Shown one piece after another: positions 1 through 7,568 of a stretch of 12,883 nt of DNA. Position 1 is the first letter of the stretch. Each line of letters opens with the position of its first letter. Source of the DNA: Anaerolineae bacterium (GTDB taxonomy: Bacteria; Chloroflexota; Anaerolineae; JAAYZQ01); NCBI GenBank assembly GCA_016929795.1, contig JAFGIA010000254.1, positions 1-12,883 on the forward strand. The letters run 5' to 3'. The position numbers and the translations under genes are program-made. The notes under the pieces were generated by a model. The model was not told the DNA's origin. It did no database searches and saw only the letters and a program-made list of their open reading frames with translations.

Positions 1-2
1 AG

Positions 3-3000
3 GCGATGGTCGTGGCCGAAGGGTATGGTGAGGTTGGAGAAAAGATGAAGGCCGCCGGGCATAGCCTGCCTTACGGCCGAGGGATCGTAGGCACAGTGGC
101 AGCTACCGGGAAGCCGGTGCTGGCCTCTGACGTGAGCAAGGACCCACATTGGCTGACATCTCCTTACTTGCCTGGCACCGAAGGGGAGCTGGTGGTGCCG
201 ATCAAGCTGCGCGATCAAGTGCTCGGCGTGCTCGACGTACAAAGCGACCGAGCCGGCGCTCTGACGCAAGAGGACCAGGTCTTGCTGTTGGGGCTGGCGG
301 GCCAGATCGCCGTCGCCATCCAAAACACGAATCTGCTCGAGCAGAGCCAAGCACTGCTGGCCAAGGCGCGCGAATCTGAGCAAATGCTGCGCACCGTGAT
401 CGATGCGACGCCCGATTGGATCTTTATCAAGGACGAGGAGCATCGGTACCGGCTGGTAAACCAGGGCTATGCCAACTCGCTCGGCCTTGAACCTGACGAC
501 TTTGTCGGCAAGGATGACCTCGAGCTTGGGTTCTCTGAGGAGCAGGTCAAGGGTAACCCGGAGAAAGGCATTCGCGGCTTCTGGGCGCATGACCGGAGTG
601 TCATAGAAAGTGGCGAGATGCACGTGTATCGCGGCGATCCGGTCCTGGTCGACGGAGAGGTTCATTACTTCCACTCGATCAAAGCGCCCATGCGTAATAC
701 GTCGGGCAAGATCTGGGGAGTGCTCGGCTTTAGCCGCGACATCACCGATCGTGAGCAGTTGCTGACCGATGTACGACAGTCCGAAGAGCTGTTGCGCGCC
801 ATCATGGACGCCACGCCGGACTGGATCTTTATCAAAGACCAGGAACATCGCTACCGCGTGGTCAATCAGGGCTACGCCGATGCACTGCACATCAAGCCCG
901 AAGACTTTATCGGCAAGAATGATCTGGAACTCGGCTTCCCCGAGGAGCTGGTCAAGGGGAACCCGGAAAAGGGGATTCGCGGCTTCTGGGCAGACGACCG
1001 GTTGGTGATGGATGGTGGCGAGAGAAAGATCTACCCCAACGATCCAGCGACCATCGATGGCCAGGTTCACGTCTTTCACACCATCAAGACCCCGCTACGT
1101 GACGCACAGGGCCAGGTCTGGGGCGTGCTTGCCTTTTCGCGTGATGTGACAGAGCGCGAGGAGTTGATGGCCGAGTTGGAGTACCGCGCGGTGCAGCTCG
1201 AGGCTGCCGCCGAGGTCTCGCGTGCTGCGAGAGAGGAAGCTGAGAAAGCGAAGGAGAAAGCCGAAGCGGCGAGCCAAGCACTGGCCGCCCAAATGTGGCA
1301 GACTGCCGGGCAGGCCCAACTGAGTAACAGGATGCGTGGGGAGCAGAACCTATCTGCCATGGCCAACAACGTGATACAGCAACTGTGCCGGTATCTCCCG
1401 GCCCAGGTCGGCACGCTCTATATTGTGCAGGATCGATCCGGCTCCAATCGTCTCACCGGCCGCGAGTACCCCTCGGACAGTCCTGACGGCAGCCCGGGCC
1501 AGGTCTTGACTCTGATGGGCACCTACGCGTACACACCAAACGGAGACCGGTTCACCCGTTTTATGCTGGGAGAGGGGTTGGTGGGGCAGGCGGCACTCGA
1601 GCGGGAGCCCATTCTCCTCAGCGACGTCCCCGATGGCTATCTGCCCGTCACCTCTGGCCTGGGCCAGGCAGCCCCGCGCCACATCGTCGTGCTGCCCTTC
1701 TTTTTCGAAGATCAGGTAGTGGGTGTAATCGAACTTGGAACACTGGCTGAATTCAGCCCGGCCCAGATCGAATTCCTGCAGGCGGCCGTGATCAACATCG
1801 GCATCGCCGTCAACACTGCCCGGAGTCGAGCCCAGCTCGACCAGCTCCTTATCAAAACCCAGCAGCAAGCCGAGGAGCTGCAGGCGCAGAGTGCGGAGCT
1901 GCAGGCACAGAGTGAAGAGCTGAGGGCTGCCAACGAGGAGCTGCAGAGCCAAACCGACAACTTACGGCGGTCGGAAGCTGCACTGCGAGAGAAGCAGTTT
2001 GAACTCGAGAACGTCAATGCAGAACTGGAGGAGCACGCAACCGCCTTGCAAGAGAAGCAGGTCGCGCTGGATCTGCAGAATCGTGACCTCACCGCGGCCC
2101 AAGCCGAGCTGAGGCAAAAGGCTGAGGAGCTGGCACTGGCCAGCAAGTACAAGTCCGAGTTTTTGGCCAACATGTCGCACGAACTGCGCACGCCACTGAA
2201 CAGCTTGCTCATCCTCGCGGGAATGTTGATGAACAACGAGGATGGCAACCTCACCCCCGACCAGGTCGAGTCACTGGCCGTGATCCACACGAGCGGACGG
2301 GACCTGCTGGAGCTGATCAACGACATCCTCGACCTGTCCAAGATCGAAGCCGGACGAATGACGTTTCACTTTCAGACGACGCCGCTGCCCGGGATTGTCG
2401 AGGCCATGAAAGCCCAATTCGCGCACGTAGCCGAAGAGAAGGGGTTGGTCTTTGAGACGAGCCTTGGTGGCGACCTGCCCGAGACGATCGAGACCGACAG
2501 GCAGCGAGTGCAACAGATCCTGAAAAACCTGCTGGCGAACGCCCTAAAGTTCACAGAGAGCGGCCGCGTCGCACTCCAAGTCTACCGGCCGGCTTCCCTG
2601 CCTGAACGTTTTGCCACCGAATCGCAACTGGGGTCGGATCAGGTGGTGGCCGTCAGCGTGATCGATACAGGCATCGGCATTGCCCCCGAAGCGCAACAGA
2701 TCGTCTTTGAAGCGTTCCAACAAGTCGAGGGAGGCACAAGCCGCAAGTACGGCGGAACCGGGCTGGGTTTGTCCATCTCACGAGAGTTGAGTGTCAGGCT
2801 GGGTGGGTACCTTGGCCTCGAAAGCGAGCAGGGCAAAGGCTCGGCCTTTACGTTGTACCTGCCTGAAAAACAGCAGGTGGCAGAGCCACAGCCAGAGGAG
2901 CGCCCAACCCCGATCTCTGCAATGACCAAGCCACCGAGCGCGCCAACCCCGCCTACACAGGTGGAACCACCCGCCGCGATCCTGATCCCTGACGACAGGG

Positions 3001-4190
3001 ACAACTTGGCCGCGGGGGACAAGGTGTTGCTCGTCATCGAGGACGACGCCGAGTTTGCCCAGATCGTGCGCAATTTTGCGCACAAACAAGGCTTCAAGTG
3101 CGTGGTCGCCGGTGATGGGGAAACGGGCCTCACCCTCGCCAATGCCTACCGGCCCGATGCCATCATCCTCGACCTATACCTGCCTCGCATGAGCGGATGG
3201 GATGTGCTCGCGACGTTAAAAGATAGCCCCGACACGCGCCATATCCCGGTGCACATCGTTTCCGCCGACACAGAAACGATGGACGCCTACAAGCGTGGGG
3301 CGATGGGCTTTCTGACCAAGCCGCTGAGCACACAGGAGATGGAGGCGGCCTTTCAACGGATCGAGGCGTTTACCGAGCGCGCGATCAAGACCCTACTGCT
3401 GGTCGAAGACGACGAGAATCTGCGGAGGACCATCGTCAAGCTCTTGAGTGGGAGCGACGTCAGGATCAGCGAGGCGGGTACAGGCCAGGCAGCCCTCGAC
3501 CTGCTGTGCGCGCACCACTTTGACTGCATGATCTTGGACCTGAGTCTGCCCGATGTCAGCGGCTTTGAGGTACTGAACAGGATGGACAAGGAGGAGACGG
3601 TCACCAAGTGCCCGGTGATCGTCTACACTGGGCGCGACCTGACGGCAGAAGAGAACCTGGAATTGATGCAATACGCCGACAGCGTGATCGTCAAGGGAGT
3701 CAAGTCGCCGGAGCGGCTGCTGGACGAGACGGCCCTATTCCTGCACCGTGTCGTGGCCGATCTGCCGGCGGACAAGCAGCAAACCATTCGCCGCCTGCAC
3801 GACAACGAGACGCAGCTGAAGGGTAAGAAGATTCTGATCGTAGACGATGATGCCCGAAACGCATTTGCCCTCTCCAAGCTTCTGTCAGACAAGGGTATGG
3901 AAGTATCGATTGCCAGGGATGGCCAACAGGCACTCGACTTTTTAGTCGGACCCCACGAGGTGGATCTGGTCCTGATGGACGTGATGATGCCGGTGATGGA
4001 TGGCTATGAGACAACCCGTCGCATCCGCCAGCAGCGGCGGTTCGAAGCGCTCCCCATCCTCGCGCTCACGGCCAAGGCGATGGTGGAAGACAGAGAGAAG
4101 TGTCTGGCGGCGGGCGCCAACGATTATTTGCACAAGCCGATCGACCCGGATCGCTTGTTCTCCGTTCTACGGGTGTGGCTGTATCGGTGA
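3..4190 (+). CDS. Large hybrid sensor histidine kinase with three receivers, 5' end cut by window
   Basis: A cytoplasmic-looking hybrid kinase that should autophosphorylate on His and pass phosphate to its own receivers. The frame is open to the left edge and the first residues lie inside a GAF domain, so the true start is upstream. Counting from the ATG at 6: partial GAF (1-112); two near-identical PAS domains (about 123-257 and 258-392); a charged helix; a second GAF (about 447-608); a long coiled coil (609-710) with heptads such as AEELQAQ; HisKA with H725 in SHELRTP; HATPase (about 836-950) with N-box NLLANALKF, D887 in DTGIGI and GGTGLGL; a Pro-rich linker; then REC1 (D1056), REC2 (D1178) and REC3 (D1325). 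All three receivers keep the acidic pair, phospho-Asp and Lys. No membrane segment is visible. The kinase core resembles the HAMP/GAF hybrid kinases often found beside cheR and cheB (from memory). The stop is 8 bases before the next gene. Confidence 0.93.
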   Translation, partial: AMVVAEGYGEVGEKMKAAGHSLPYGRGIVGTVAATGKPVLASDVSKDPHWLTSPYLPGTEGELVVPIKLRDQVLGVLDVQSDRAGALTQEDQVLLLGLAGQIAVAIQNTNLLEQSQALLAKARESEQMLRTVIDATPDWIFIKDEEHRYRLVNQGYANSLGLEPDDFVGKDDLELGFSEEQVKGNPEKGIRGFWAHDRSVIESGEMHVYRGDPVLVDGEVHYFHSIKAPMRNTSGKIWGVLGFSRDITDREQLLTDVRQSEELLRAIMDATPDWIFIKDQEHRYRVVNQGYADALHIKPEDFIGKNDLELGFPEELVKGNPEKGIRGFWADDRLVMDGGERKIYPNDPATIDGQVHVFHTIKTPLRDAQGQVWGVLAFSRDVTEREELMAELEYRAVQLEAAAEVSRAAREEAEKAKEKAEAASQALAAQMWQTAGQAQLSNRMRGEQNLSAMANNVIQQLCRYLPAQVGTLYIVQDRSGSNRLTGREYPSDSPDGSPGQVLTLMGTYAYTPNGDRFTRFMLGEGLVGQAALEREPILLSDVPDGYLPVTSGLGQAAPRHIVVLPFFFEDQVVGVIELGTLAEFSPAQIEFLQAAVINIGIAVNTARSRAQLDQLLIKTQQQAEELQAQSAELQAQSEELRAANEELQSQTDNLRRSEAALREKQFELENVNAELEEHATALQEKQVALDLQNRDLTAAQAELRQKAEELALASKYKSEFLANMSHELRTPLNSLLILAGMLMNNEDGNLTPDQVESLAVIHTSGRDLLELINDILDLSKIEAGRMTFHFQTTPLPGIVEAMKAQFAHVAEEKGLVFETSLGGDLPETIETDRQRVQQILKNLLANALKFTESGRVALQVYRPASLPERFATESQLGSDQVVAVSVIDTGIGIAPEAQQIVFEAFQQVEGGTSRKYGGTGLGLSISRELSVRLGGYLGLESEQGKGSAFTLYLPEKQQVAEPQPEERPTPISAMTKPPSAPTPPTQVEPPAAILIPDDRDNLAAGDKVLLVIEDDAEFAQIVRNFAHKQGFKCVVAGDGETGLTLANAYRPDAIILDLYLPRMSGWDVLATLKDSPDTRHIPVHIVSADTETMDAYKRGAMGFLTKPLSTQEMEAAFQRIEAFTERAIKTLLLVEDDENLRRTIVKLLSGSDVRISEAGTGQAALDLLCAHHFDCMILDLSLPDVSGFEVLNRMDKEETVTKCPVIVYTGRDLTAEENLELMQYADSVIVKGVKSPERLLDETALFLHRVVADLPADKQQTIRRLHDNETQLKGKKILIVDDDARNAFALSKLLSDKGMEVSIARDGQQALDFLVGPHEVDLVLMDVMMPVMDGYETTRRIRQQRRFEALPILALTAKAMVEDREKCLAAGANDYLHKPIDPDRLFSVLRVWLYR
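371..1180 (+). repeat. In-gene tandem duplication of a PAS domain, 405-base period
   Basis: Two adjacent PAS-coding units of 135 codons each. Matching landmarks (the DWIFIKD, NPEKGIRGFWA and FSRD codons) are all exactly 405 bases apart, for example 414 and 819, 555 and 960, 735 and 1140. Aligned without gaps by eye, about 85 of 135 residues are identical. The duplication is therefore fairly old at the DNA level but has accepted no insertion or deletion. Boundaries are approximate. Confidence 0.85.
1869..1952 (+). repeat. Four 21-base heptad repeats in the coiled-coil linker
   Basis: Four consecutive seven-residue units, AEELQAQ, SAELQAQ, SEELRAA and NEELQSQ, are encoded by four 21-base blocks; the first two are almost identical as DNA. 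They lie in the long helix between the second GAF domain and HisKA. Such signalling helices pass rotation or stutter changes to the kinase core, so the repeat number could change the register. This kind of heptad is common in hybrid kinases. Confidence 0.7.
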
Positions 4191-4196
4191 GGGGGG
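4191..4196 (+). promoter_or_regulatory. Purine-rich ribosome binding site that sets the second kinase start
   Basis: The G run just after the TGA at 4188-4190 lies two bases before the ATG at 4199. This, together with the immediate start of a receiver domain (KILIVDD) nine residues in, favours 4199 over the in-frame ATG at 4100, which lies inside the preceding gene and would add 33 residues of no recognisable domain. Confidence 0.5.
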
Positions 4197-4198
4197 TC

Positions 4199-6169
4199 AT
4201 GACGCAAAAGAACTCGAGTCCCAAAATCCTGATTGTAGACGACTTGACGCAGAATCTATACACCCTGAGACAACTGCTCAGCAAACTCGACGTAGAGATC
4301 GTCCAGGCAACGTCCGGGTCGCAGGCATTGGACCTCGTCTTGCAGCACGATTTCTGCCTTGCCATCGTCGACGTACAGATGCCCGAGATGGATGGCTACG
4401 AGCTGGTTGGTTTGCTGCGCAGTAACCAGATCACCGCGGCCATGCCAGTCATTTTCGTTAGCGCCATCTTTTCCGATGAGTACCATCACCAACTTGGGTA
4501 CGAAGCCGGCGCGGTCGATTTCCTGAGCAAGCCTTTTAGCCCTGATATCCTGCTCAGCAAGGTCAAGATCTTTCTCCAGCTCTATCACCAACGGACTGCC
4601 CTAGAGGAAGCAAACAGAGCCCTTTCCAAGCGGGCGGTTGAGCTGGAAACCAGCAGCCGGCTGGGCCGACATGCAAACTCGATCCTGGAGCTGGACGTTT
4701 TGCTGCCCGAGGTGACATTCCTCATGCAGAAGATGTTCAAGCACTACTTTGTCGGCATCTGGCTCGTGGAGGAGAAAAATGACACGTTGGTGCTCCGGGC
4801 CGGCTACAGTGTTGATGATCACCCATCCTTGAAGCCGGGCTTTGGACTGCCGCTCGACACAACGACGAGCGCCGTCGTGTCGGCCTATCGGAACAATGAC
4901 AGTTGCCTGACCTGTGACGTGACCATCGATCCTCGCTACCAGTCTCCAAAGAGGCCGCTGAAAGCACAGTCGGAGCTCGCCTTGCCACTGCAGATCGGCA
5001 CCAATGTGCTGGGAGTTCTGAGCGTGCAAAGCGAGCAGGCGGATGCCTTTGACCGCGATTCGAGGGTGTCGATGCAAATGTTGGCCAATCAGATCGCGAT
5101 TGCCATTCACAATGCGCGATTGTACGACCTGGAAAAAGGTCTGCGCGAGCTGGAAGCGCAAAAGGCACAGGAGCTTGCTCACTTGAACGCCAGCAAGGAC
5201 CGATTCTTTTCCATCGTGGCCCACGACCTGCGCGGGCCGTTCAACCCGCTGCTCGGAATGGCCAAGTTAATGACCCGAATGCCCGACGACACGCCGGCTT
5301 TCGAGTTCAAGACGATGGCCGAGTCGGTTTACGGGGCGGCCCGTACCGTGTACGAATTGTTGGAGAACCTCTTGGCCTGGTCGCGCCTGGAGCGGGGACG
5401 GATGGACTGTGCGCCAGAGCAGGTGGATCTGCAAAGACTCGTGGACAGGAATACCCATCTGTTTGCCGAGGTGGCTGCCGAAAAAGACATCAGCCTGAGA
5501 AACAGAGTGCCGGCCGGTGTTGTCGTCTGTGCCGATCCCAACATGATGAACACCGTCGTGCGCAACTTGATCTCGAATGCCCTCAAGTTCACGCCAAACG
5601 GAGGAAACGTGACCGTTGCCGCCCTCCCTGATACGGCGGCAGCGCGTCTACTGACCGTGACCGTGCTCGATACGGGCGTGGGCATTCGCCGCGAGGACCA
5701 GGACAAGCTGTTCAGGCTGGATGTGACCGTCTCTACCGTCGGCACTGCGGACGAAAAGGGAACCGGACTGGGGCTGATCATCTGCAAGGAGATGGTGAAA
5801 AAGAACGGCGGCCGGATCTGGATCGAGAGCGACGGGACACCAGGGAAGGGGACGGCGGTCAAATTCACGGTACCCTTGATCGAGCGCCCGCCAGGCGGCT
5901 GGGAGGTCGGGCCGGATGAGCTCACAATCGAGCGTGCTAGAGTGGAGCCGTCGATGGAGGCGCTGGCGCACCTGCCGACGGCAGAGAAAGCGGCGCTGCG
6001 AGAACTGGTCCGGAAGGGAGACATGGACGGGATCGAAGAGTGGACGACGCGCATTGAAACGCTGAGGCAGGAATATGCTCCCCTGGCCGATCAGGTACGC
6101 AGGTTGGCCAGGATGTTTGAAGAAGGATCGCTCCTGGTCATGGTGCAGCAGTACATAGAGAAAGAATGA
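4199..6169 (+). CDS. REC-GAF-HisKA-HATPase response regulator/histidine kinase
   Basis: A 656-residue soluble protein with an N-terminal receiver (about 8-125; acidic pair D14-D15, phospho-Asp D58 in VDVQMPEMDGYE, Lys in FLSKPF), a short helix, a GAF domain (about 155-305), HisKA with H342 in VAHDLRGPF, and a HATPase (N-box NLISNALKF, D491 in DTGVGI, KGTGLGL). With the receiver first, it probably acts as a relay: it takes phosphate or a conformational cue from a partner such as the upstream hybrid kinase and then controls its own kinase core. About 90 further residues after the HATPase (about 565-656) form a mostly helical tail with no recognised domain and no Hpt-like His motif. The ATG at 4199 is preferred over 4100 because the latter overlaps the upstream gene with non-domain sequence. 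The stop overlaps the CheR start as ATGA. Confidence 0.92.
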   Translation: MTQKNSSPKILIVDDLTQNLYTLRQLLSKLDVEIVQATSGSQALDLVLQHDFCLAIVDVQMPEMDGYELVGLLRSNQITAAMPVIFVSAIFSDEYHHQLGYEAGAVDFLSKPFSPDILLSKVKIFLQLYHQRTALEEANRALSKRAVELETSSRLGRHANSILELDVLLPEVTFLMQKMFKHYFVGIWLVEEKNDTLVLRAGYSVDDHPSLKPGFGLPLDTTTSAVVSAYRNNDSCLTCDVTIDPRYQSPKRPLKAQSELALPLQIGTNVLGVLSVQSEQADAFDRDSRVSMQMLANQIAIAIHNARLYDLEKGLRELEAQKAQELAHLNASKDRFFSIVAHDLRGPFNPLLGMAKLMTRMPDDTPAFEFKTMAESVYGAARTVYELLENLLAWSRLERGRMDCAPEQVDLQRLVDRNTHLFAEVAAEKDISLRNRVPAGVVVCADPNMMNTVVRNLISNALKFTPNGGNVTVAALPDTAAARLLTVTVLDTGVGIRREDQDKLFRLDVTVSTVGTADEKGTGLGLIICKEMVKKNGGRIWIESDGTPGKGTAVKFTVPLIERPPGGWEVGPDELTIERARVEPSMEALAHLPTAEKAALRELVRKGDMDGIEEWTTRIETLRQEYAPLADQVRRLARMFEEGSLLVMVQQYIEKE

Positions 6170-6993
6170 AAGAGCAAGAGATCGACAGGATCGAGATCGA
6201 CCTCTTTCTTGAAGCCATCTTCCGGCGCTATGGCTACGACTTCAGGCACTATGCCCGGGCGTCGGTTCGACGGCGGATACACCATCTGTTGGCCAAGACA
6301 GAGTATTCCCGGGTGAGTGAACTGATCCCGAGATTGCTTTACGATCAAGACTTTTCGAGGTCACTGATCTACGAGTTCTCTATCACAGTGACCGACATGT
6401 TCCGCGATCCCGGTTTCTACCGCGCCGTCCGGGAAAAGGTTGTGCCGTACTTGAAAACCTATCCTTTTATCAAGATCTGGCACGCCGGGTGCGCGACAGG
6501 GGAAGAGGTCTATTCGATGGCGATCGTGCTCCAAGAGGAAGGGCTGTACGAACGGGCCACGATCTTTGCCACCGATTTCAACGATGGAGCGCTGAATCGC
6601 GCCCGAGAAGGGATCTACAGTCTGCAGGAGATGCGCCAGTACGCCGAGAACTACCGCCAAGCAGGGGGCACGCAATCCTTTGCGGACTACTATCACGCTC
6701 AGTACGGATCGGCGATCATGAGCCAGTCCTTGAAGAGAAACATCACCTTTGCCAACCACAACCTGGTAACGGATGGCGTGTTCAGCGAGATGCACTTGAT
6801 CGTGTGCCGGAACGTGCTCATCTACTTTGACAAAACCCTCCAGAATCGAGTCCTCAAGCTCTTTGCCGATAGCCTGAGTTATGGTGGTTTTCTCTGCCTG
6901 GGGAACAAGGAAACTGTGCAGTTCTCAGAGGCACAGGATCTGTTCCAGGACGTTGACGATCGAGAAAAGATCTATCAGAAGAGAGCCGTGTGA
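6166..6993 (+). CDS. cheR: CheR-type protein-glutamate O-methyltransferase
   Basis: This 275-residue protein has the usual length for CheR. CheR transfers methyl groups from S-adenosylmethionine to Glu side chains of chemoreceptors. Visible features: an N-terminal helical domain with basic VRRRIHHLL; the family motif TDMFRDPGFY; SAM-binding motif I, AGCATGEEVYSMAI (G108 region); the acidic ATDFN strand; and the motif CRNVLIYFD (N216 region) near the C terminus. No TPR or other C-terminal extension is present. It starts inside the stop of the kinase upstream (ATGA) and ends inside the start of the CheB gene, so translation is probably coupled. No chemoreceptor, CheA or CheW is encoded here, so the methylated substrate is unknown. 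It may be a distant MCP or a local kinase, as proposed for CheB/CheR-containing sensor kinases. Confidence 0.93.
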   Translation: MKEQEIDRIEIDLFLEAIFRRYGYDFRHYARASVRRRIHHLLAKTEYSRVSELIPRLLYDQDFSRSLIYEFSITVTDMFRDPGFYRAVREKVVPYLKTYPFIKIWHAGCATGEEVYSMAIVLQEEGLYERATIFATDFNDGALNRAREGIYSLQEMRQYAENYRQAGGTQSFADYYHAQYGSAIMSQSLKRNITFANHNLVTDGVFSEMHLIVCRNVLIYFDKTLQNRVLKLFADSLSYGGFLCLGNKETVQFSEAQDLFQDVDDREKIYQKRAV

Positions 6994-7568
6994 TGGAGAA
7001 TAGAATCGCAGGGCATCAAGTCGTCGTAATCGGAGTCTCTGCGGGAGGCATGGCGGTCTTGTCCGAGCTGTTGCCCGCTTTTCCGGCGACCTATTCCCTG
7101 CCCATTGTCGTCGTTCAGCATTTGCATCCTCTACAAGACAGATCTTTCATTCAACACTTTGACCATCAAAGCGCGCTCACGGTCAAAGAGGCGGATGAAA
7201 AGGAGTCGATTGAAGCAGGGCACGTCTACATTGCCCCGCCGAACTATCACTTGCTGATTGAGAATGACCGGACCTTTTCATTGTCTGTCGATGAAAAAGT
7301 CAACTATGCACGGCCGGCTATCGACGTTCTGTTCGAGAGCGCGGCAGACGTCTATGGGGATGGAGTGATCGGCGTGATTCTGACGGGGGCCAACGACGAT
7401 GGGGCACGAGGGTTGCGCTCGATCAAAGCAAGGGGTGGGTTGGCGATCGTGCAGGATCCAGAGACGGCTGAAGCGCCTGCCATGCCGCAAGCGGCCATCG
7501 CCGCGACACACGTCGACCATGTCCTGGCATTGCCGGAGATTGCCAGGCTGTTGTCGCAGAAAGGTTGA
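6993..7568 (+). CDS. cheB: Stand-alone CheB methylesterase domain without receiver
   Basis: A 191-residue protein that covers only the catalytic domain of CheB, the enzyme that hydrolyses receptor glutamyl methyl esters or deamidates Gln. The catalytic triad is visible: S16 in GVSAGG, H43 in VVVQHLHP and D136 in LTGANDDGARG. The expected N-terminal receiver and linker are missing; in classical CheB, phosphorylation of that receiver activates the esterase. The start is either ATG at 6993 (TGATG junction with the cheR stop) or GTG at 6990 (GTGA overlap); the ATG is chosen, and the difference is one residue. The 3' end overlaps the next gene as TTGA. Pairing with CheR implies reversible methylation of a shared, unidentified substrate. 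Confidence 0.92.
   Translation: MENRIAGHQVVVIGVSAGGMAVLSELLPAFPATYSLPIVVVQHLHPLQDRSFIQHFDHQSALTVKEADEKESIEAGHVYIAPPNYHLLIENDRTFSLSVDEKVNYARPAIDVLFESAADVYGDGVIGVILTGANDDGARGLRSIKARGGLAIVQDPETAEAPAMPQAAIAATHVDHVLALPEIARLLSQKG

Noticed and set aside
1..300. Possible true start of kinase 1 at the ATG at 6
   Set aside because: The frame remains open to the window edge and the ATG falls within a GAF domain, so the gene almost certainly begins further left.
4100..4198. Earlier in-frame ATG for kinase 2
   Set aside because: It would add 33 residues of no domain, overlapping the receiver end of kinase 1; the ATG at 4199 has a purine-rich site in front and leads straight into the receiver.
5329..6054. 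Minus-strand open frame of 241 codons opposite kinase 2
   Set aside because: The product is Ser/Thr/Arg-rich low-complexity sequence, typical of a reversed coding frame.
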